A program made the translations under genes and the position numbers. Below, piece by piece: positions 1-22,991 of a stretch of DNA of 22,991 nt; position 1 is the stretch's first letter, and every line of letters begins with the position of its first letter. The notes below the pieces were generated by a model, which did not search any database, was not told the origin of the DNA, and was given only the letters and a program-made list of their open reading frames with translations. The DNA comes from Paulinella micropora (taxonomy: Eukaryota > Cercozoa > Imbricatea > Euglyphida): positions 66,744 to 89,734 of the forward strand of contig BJOX01000037.1 in the NCBI GenBank assembly GCA_009731375.1. Direction: 5' to 3'.

Positions 1-221
1 ACTCGCACATACAACATTTCACAAGAGCTACTGTATCAGCATTCACTCTTGGAACTTGGAAGCCAATGCTGGTTGTTTGTAATGCTGAGGATGAACTTCT
101 AACACACACACATACATACATACATACATAAATATACCCAGTGCCATCATCTGCTATGATATCACCAGTAAATATAAGACACACACACACACACACTGCA
201 TGTAGTAGGCAGAATCAAAAC
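1..221. other. Left end of window: NDH2 intron
   Basis: Contains (ACAC/CATA) at about 101-131 and (AC)n at 180-196. The first 100 bases look non-repetitive, but neither strand shows the NDH2 segment expected after LPYG. Confidence 0.5.
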
Positions 222-18356
<18,135 letters not shown>

Positions 18357-18434
18357 ATGGGCGCTCCTCCCAAGCGTCCTGTTCAATGTTTGGAGACAAA
18401 AGAGGTGTTCGCATCAGTGACTGCAGCGTGCAAG
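18357..18434 (+). CDS. Helix-turn-helix gene, exon A
   Basis: ATG at 18357; 26 codons ending TGC AAG before gttcgt. KRPVQCLETKEVFASVTAAC is the strand plus first helix of the domain. No stop separates it from 18282, so the 5' boundary is uncertain. Confidence 0.6.
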
Positions 18435-18538
18435 GTTCGTTTCTGTAGCACATCCGTCAAAGTCATAACCTTCGAGCGATTCTATCGCCATTCCTACCTT
18501 GTCAACGCGTATCCGTCAGGATCCTTTTTTTGTTGTTT

Positions 18539-18603
<65 letters not shown>

Positions 18604-18605
18604 GC

Positions 18606-18639
<34 letters not shown>

Positions 18640-18724
18640 GAATTTAATAATAATAATAAAACTTAAACAAAGTATTTAAAATGCAAGATGGTGTCTACGG
18701 CCTTCAATTTCCACTTTCATCCCA

Positions 18725-18808
<84 letters not shown>

Positions 18809-18886
18809 CCAATTTAATAATAATAAATTTAAAGAAACTGGTTAATGCAAGATGTTGTTGTTGTTGTAGTAATTCAACCAATGGCA

Positions 18887-18935
<49 letters not shown>

Positions 18936-19024
18936 CCATTTAATAATAGTAAAACTTAAACAAAGTATTTCAAATGCAAGATGGTGTGTGGCTAAGTTGT
19001 TGTTGTTGTTGTTGTTGTTGTAAA

Positions 19025-19075
<51 letters not shown>

Positions 19076-19542
19076 GAATTTAATTATAATGATAATAAAA
19101 TTCAAACAAACTACTTAAAATGCAAGATGGTGTTGTTGTTGTTGTTGTTTCTGCTGCTGCTGCTGCTGTTGTGTTATTCTTATTTGTTTTGGTGATTCAT
19201 TTGCTTTTTTCAACAACAACCACACCATCAACAACATTTTTCGTAGTTTGTTTAAATTTTATTATCACTATTATTAAATTCAACAACAACAACAACAACA
19301 ACAACATTGTATTATCATTATTATTAAATTGAACAACAACAACAACAACAACAACAATGTCACACTCTTCTGCTCATTCCTTCTTTCTTTATGTTTTGTT
19401 TCCGAGCTGAAGAACTATAGTCTTAGCAGGCTCTGGCGTCCCGTCGGCCGGGGATGAAAGTGGCGAGTGAAGGCCGTAGCCACACACCATCTTGCATTTT
19501 AAGTACTTTGTTTTACATTTTATTATCATTATTATTAAATTG

Positions 19543-19574
<32 letters not shown>

Positions 19575-19693
19575 ACAACAACAACAACGACAACGACAAC
19601 AACAACAACAACAACAACAACAGCATGCACCATCATGCCATTGGTTTAATTGCTTTAATGAAATTTAGCAACAACAACAACAACAACAACAGC

Positions 19694-19724
<31 letters not shown>

Positions 19725-19812
19725 TCACCAACAACGACAACGACGACGACGACACATTATTTTGGCCGGCAGCCACACTCCATCTTGTCATCGGTTTAAT
19801 ATATTAACTCAA

Positions 19813-19903
<91 letters not shown>

Positions 19904-20090
19904 GACAACAACAACGACAACAATAACAACAACAACAACAACGACAACAACAACGACAACAACAACGACAACAACAACAACAACAACAATAACAATAACA
20001 ACAACAACAACAACAACAACACAACAACAACAACAATAACCACAGCAGCAACAACAACAACAAAACCACAACAACAGCAGCAGCAGCAGC

Positions 20091-20121
<31 letters not shown>

Positions 20122-20331
20122 GCAGCAGCAGCAGCAACAAAAACAACAAAAACAACAACAACAACAACAACAACAACAGAAACTTTGTGAAATTAGGCTT
20201 TGGGCGTCACCAACACTGCGATCAAAATGGCGTGTGTGCGAGGCTGGCCGGTGAAAGACCTCCACTTCAGATATTTGGACGGGATTTCTGGGAGTGACGT
20301 TTTTGTCGATCCAGTGACGTGCGATGATTAG
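18357..20331 (+). CDS. Small helix-turn-helix protein, NUMOD-like, two exons
   Basis: Exons 18357-18434 and 20197-20331 join in phase 0 into 70 residues. They read MGAPPKRPVQCLETKEVF, ASVTAACK | ALGVTNTAIKMACVRG, WPVKDLHFRYLDG, ISGSDVFVDPVTCDD, stop TAG. The pattern V-x-C-L-E-T-x-E-V-F-x-S-V-x-A-A-x-x-x-L-G-V-x-x-x-A-I-x-x-A-C-x-x-G-x-P-V-x-x-L-H-F-R-Y is that of small DNA-binding repeats of the NUMOD type. These occur with homing nucleases and as stand-alone proteins in bacteria, phages and some protists. The fold is split precisely between A-A-C-K and A-L-G-V, which argues for a real intron. Function in this host is unknown. The frame is also open upstream of the Met to 18282, so an earlier exon or start is possible. 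Confidence 0.65.
18530..20180. repeat. Intron of (GTT)n left and (AAC)n right with an inverted spacer family
   Basis: (GTT)n blocks occur at 18530-18640, 18726-18808, 18888-18935, 18997-19075 and 19130-19170. From about 19215 on, the plus strand is (CAA/AAC)n: 19280-19305, 19332-19357, 19541-19622, 19670-19750 and 19815-20180. A 50-60 bp spacer (AATTTAATAATAATAATAAA.. then ATGCAAGATGGTGT) sits between GTT blocks at about 18640, 18812, 18936 and 19077. It appears reverse-complemented at about 19245, 19307 and 19488. The two halves are complementary. A non-repeat island at 19375-19480 was not identified. Confidence 0.88.
20197..20331 (+). CDS. Helix-turn-helix gene, exon B with stop codon
   Basis: The acceptor ..tgtgaaattag is followed by GCT TTG GGC GTC. 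ALGVTNTAIKMACVRG is the turn and recognition helix, WPVKDLHFRYLDG the closing strand, and the 15 following residues end at TAG 20329-20331. Confidence 0.65.
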   Translation, partial: ALGVTNTAIKMACVRGWPVKDLHFRYLDGISGSDVFVDPVTCDD

Positions 20332-20451
20332 CAACAAGAAACCACTTCCCTTTTTCCTCTTTCATTAACCTACTCCTCCTACTGTTTCCCACCTTCTCCT
20401 TCTGCAAATCCTTCTCCCTTTTCAGAGGCCTTTTCCCTCTACCAAAAGCTC

Positions 20452-20499
<48 letters not shown>
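20332..20499. other. Pyrimidine-rich stretch ending in poly-C
   Basis: CT-rich sequence downstream of the helix-turn-helix stop codon, ending with about 45 C that run into the gap. No gene seen. Confidence 0.6.
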
Positions 20500-20733
20500 N
20501 NNNNNNNNNNNNNNNNNNNNNNNNNNNNNNNNNNNNNNNNNNNNNNNNNNNNNNNNNNNNNNNNNNNNNNNNNNNNNNNNNNNNNNNNNNNNNNNNNNNN
20601 NNNNNNNNNNNNNNNNNNNNNNNNNNNNNNNNNNNNNNNNNNNNNNNNNNNNNNNNNNNNNNNNNNNNNNNNNNNNNNNNNNNNNNNNNNNNNNNNNNNN
20701 NNNNNNNNNNNNNNNNNNNNNNNNNNNNNNNNN
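20500..20733. other. Assembly gap, 234 N
   Basis: Gap between poly-C and (TATC)n. Confidence 0.95.
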
Positions 20734-20772
<39 letters not shown>

Positions 20773-20775
20773 GAT

Positions 20776-20862
<87 letters not shown>

Positions 20863-21085
20863 GTGCTCAAAACACTTGGATTAACGGCTTCCTTTTCTTT
20901 CCCTTCTTCCTTATCCTCCCCACTCTCCATTCCTAGATTGCCTTTTTCTTCAACGTCCTCCTCTTCTTTTTTCCAGAACACAGTCTACCCGTGATTCCCA
21001 TCCCGGACACATGCACAGTACACAAATTACTGTTTGATGTGAAACTGCGTTCCTTTGCAAGGACTACATTCCTTTGCGACATCTC

Positions 21086-21128
<43 letters not shown>

Positions 21129-21160
21129 NNNNNNNNNNNTGCTATCTATCTATCGAACAG
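20734..21160. repeat. (TATC)n tracts with a short gap
   Basis: TATC repeats at 20734-20862 and about 21087-21128, then N at 21129-21139. Between them, 20865-21085 is pyrimidine-rich then mixed; the plus frame PVIPIPDTCTVHKLLFDVKL is open but not recognised. Confidence 0.85.
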
Positions 21161-22466
21161 TCTCGAAACTCCATCTGCTTACTGGGCCCTCTGTAATGGA
21201 GGTGGGAGCTCGTTCTGCAAGGGGCGCTTATGGAACGAGCCCTGGCCCCGCCTGGTACTAGGGAGCTTTGGTATCGCCTGTATCAGTCCCTTCCGTGCAA
21301 ACATCACGGCTTAGCTGGGCATCGGGTCAATACTTTATTCACAGACTTCCTTGGTTGACGAAATCAGAAGCTCCTTTTTTCTGACATTAGTCGATATCTC
21401 ATCTATCTATCTATCTATATATCTTGGTCGGACAGCCATGAATAACATTGTGGACACGGAAGCGACGTAATGTTACGGCCCATGCCCGAGGTCAGTAACA
21501 ATGCCGTTCTCCACTGAACGACTTTTAATAATTGAAGAACGCTTGCGACCGCATAAGGTCGTTGGAATGTATCATATCAAGTTTGACATCTAACTAGACT
21601 GTCCAATCGTCAACTATCATCACTTATTTAAGAGTCACCTTTTCACCACTTTCCGGGCCCTGAAATTTCTCATACTTCGACTTCCCCTTCATCCCTACAA
21701 CGAACTTATGATGGCAACTTGCAGGTTTTTATCATCTTGAAACAGTGCTTGCGTAAAATGAAGTACCGGTATCATAAGTTTTCTTAAGATTCATCTCAAA
21801 ATGTTCAACTTCAACCGCCTGCGAACTTCTAAAAACTTGACTCATGATTAGAAGAGTGATAGGGCGGCAGCTAAGCGTAAGAAATGCACTTCAAGTTACA
21901 TCTCATGGCGGTCTTCAGTTGGTACTACGTGACTACTTCTATCATGAGTCACTTCAGTTTGAACTTGACTTGGAGTCGGAGGCTCACACCGGGCCGTGCC
22001 TTCGGCCCACTAATATCACTGGCATCTCAAATTGAGTTTCACTGGCTACTAAGTAGCAGTTGAAGTATTAGCTCTGATAGTATTGATGTATCATCGGAGT
22101 CTCATGAGGCGATGCCTGATTAAAATCTGTCTGTGTGGCCAAACCAAACTGCCAAACTCCTAGCCTGATAATAGTAAGTCATCGTTGATAAATTTACTAC
22201 GATTCAACTCAAGTAGTACCGTAGTAACTGAATTTAATGTAGTACCGGTCACGGTATATCATGATAGTACTGCCACGGTCATCAGTGCTATTAATAATTG
22301 ACTCAGTCACAGTGAAGTGGACGGTTTGCATCAGTTGAATGCACACAGTCCACTGAAAAAAAAAAAACTTTGCCAAAAGTGAAAAACGTTTGAAAACTTA
22401 AAACTTTCAGCAACAACAACAACAAAAAAAAAAAAAAAAAAAAAAAAATTGAAAAAAAAATGATTG
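21161..22466. other. Non-repetitive region without a recognised gene
   Basis: Mixed-composition sequence. Frames at 21161-21314 and 21844-22035 (plus) are short and match no family I know. No tRNA or rRNA signature was seen. A-rich runs lie at 22358-22370 and 22405-22460. Confidence 0.5.
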
Positions 22467-22750
22467 TTACTGGGTACATTCAAGTGTCAAACTCAGCCAT
22501 CAAATTTTAGTTAAGGGCCAGATTTCAGATTAGCAGTCCGCAGATTTCGAATTAGTGGTCACAGAATTCAAATTAGCTCAATTTAACGGCTATATACGTC
22601 CGCAAAATCTGTATCATTTTTGTGAAATGTTACCGTTAAATTGAACTAATTTGAATTCTGACCGCTAATCTAAAATCTGACCGCTAATCTGAAATCTGAC
22701 CCTTAACTCAAATTTGATGGGTGAGTTTGACACTTGAATGTATCCAGTAA
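22467..22750. mobile_element. Foldback (MITE-like) element, about 120-bp arms
   Basis: Left arm 22467-22589 begins TTACTGGGTACATTCAAG and right arm 22633-22750 ends CTTGAATGTATCCAGTAA. The arms are reverse complements with scattered mismatches, and the 43-base loop is unpaired. Within each arm, AGATTTCAGATTAGC-like units repeat. There is no coding capacity. The element is bracketed by a related sequence, (C/G)TGAAAAAAAAAA..CTT.. AACTTAAAACTTTCA, at 22352-22403 and 22763-22808. Confidence 0.75.
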
Positions 22751-22808
22751 ATAAAATTCTAAGTGGTCAGTGAAAAAAAAAACTTGAAAAACAAACTTAA
22801 ACTTTCAA

Positions 22809-22809
22809 C

Positions 22810-22908
<99 letters not shown>

Positions 22909-22910
22909 GT
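22809..22910. repeat. (AAT)n microsatellite
   Basis: About 33 uninterrupted AAT units directly after the right flank of the foldback element. Confidence 0.95.
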
Positions 22911-22991
22911 GTATCTCCTGCCAATTGCTGAGCCAAAAGGCCATGTGCATCCAGTCCTCCATTCCATAAGGAAAGTCTCCACACCAATCGG

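Noticed and set aside
21844-22035. 63-codon plus-strand open frame
   Set aside because: Short, no recognised motif, no splice or neighbour support.

Overview
This is eukaryotic nuclear DNA: spliced genes with very short exons in introns over a kilobase long, saturated with simple-sequence repeats, plus assembly gaps next to repeats. The main gene encodes a type II (alternative) NAD(P)H dehydrogenase, a family common in plants, algae, fungi, oomycetes and other protists but absent from vertebrates. That favours a protist or alga. I cannot name the species.

Main gene (minus strand, start codon at 17219, running off the left edge): I assembled about 13 exons by reading short minus-strand islands between repeats. 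In order they are 17219-17074 (N-terminal targeting region), 16011-15923, 13861-13752 (first Rossmann motif, GSGWA), a weak candidate 13189-13129 beside a 473-base gap, 12738-12670, 10521-10458, 9125-9066, 7651-7580, 5974-5936, 2543-2463 (second Rossmann motif, GGGPTG), 897-865, 678-613 and 420-222. Apart from the junctions around the gap, every junction keeps the reading frame and the peptides follow the family order. About 1.1 kb of coding sequence is spread over 17 kb. The C-terminal exons lie beyond position 1.

Second gene (plus strand, head-to-head with the first): exons 18357-18434 and 20197-20331 join in phase 0 into a small helix-turn-helix protein resembling NUMOD-type DNA-binding repeats. 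Its 1.76-kb intron is (GTT)n in the left part and (AAC)n in the right part, with a short spacer family in both orientations, so the intron RNA can fold on itself.

The most unusual signal is in the introns of the dehydrogenase gene. Around several exons, decayed tandem copies of the exon EDGES are present: copies of the acceptor-side edge lie upstream of the exon, and copies of the donor-side edge lie downstream. This is seen for the exons at 16011, 12738, 7651, 5974 and 2543, with up to ten or more copies each. It implies intron growth by repeated tandem duplication across exon-intron borders, leaving arrays of decoy splice sites.

The rest is microsatellites and minisatellites, several palindromic or foldback elements (2095-2165, 2568-2815, 6908-7060, 22467-22750), and 20332-22466, where I recognise no gene.
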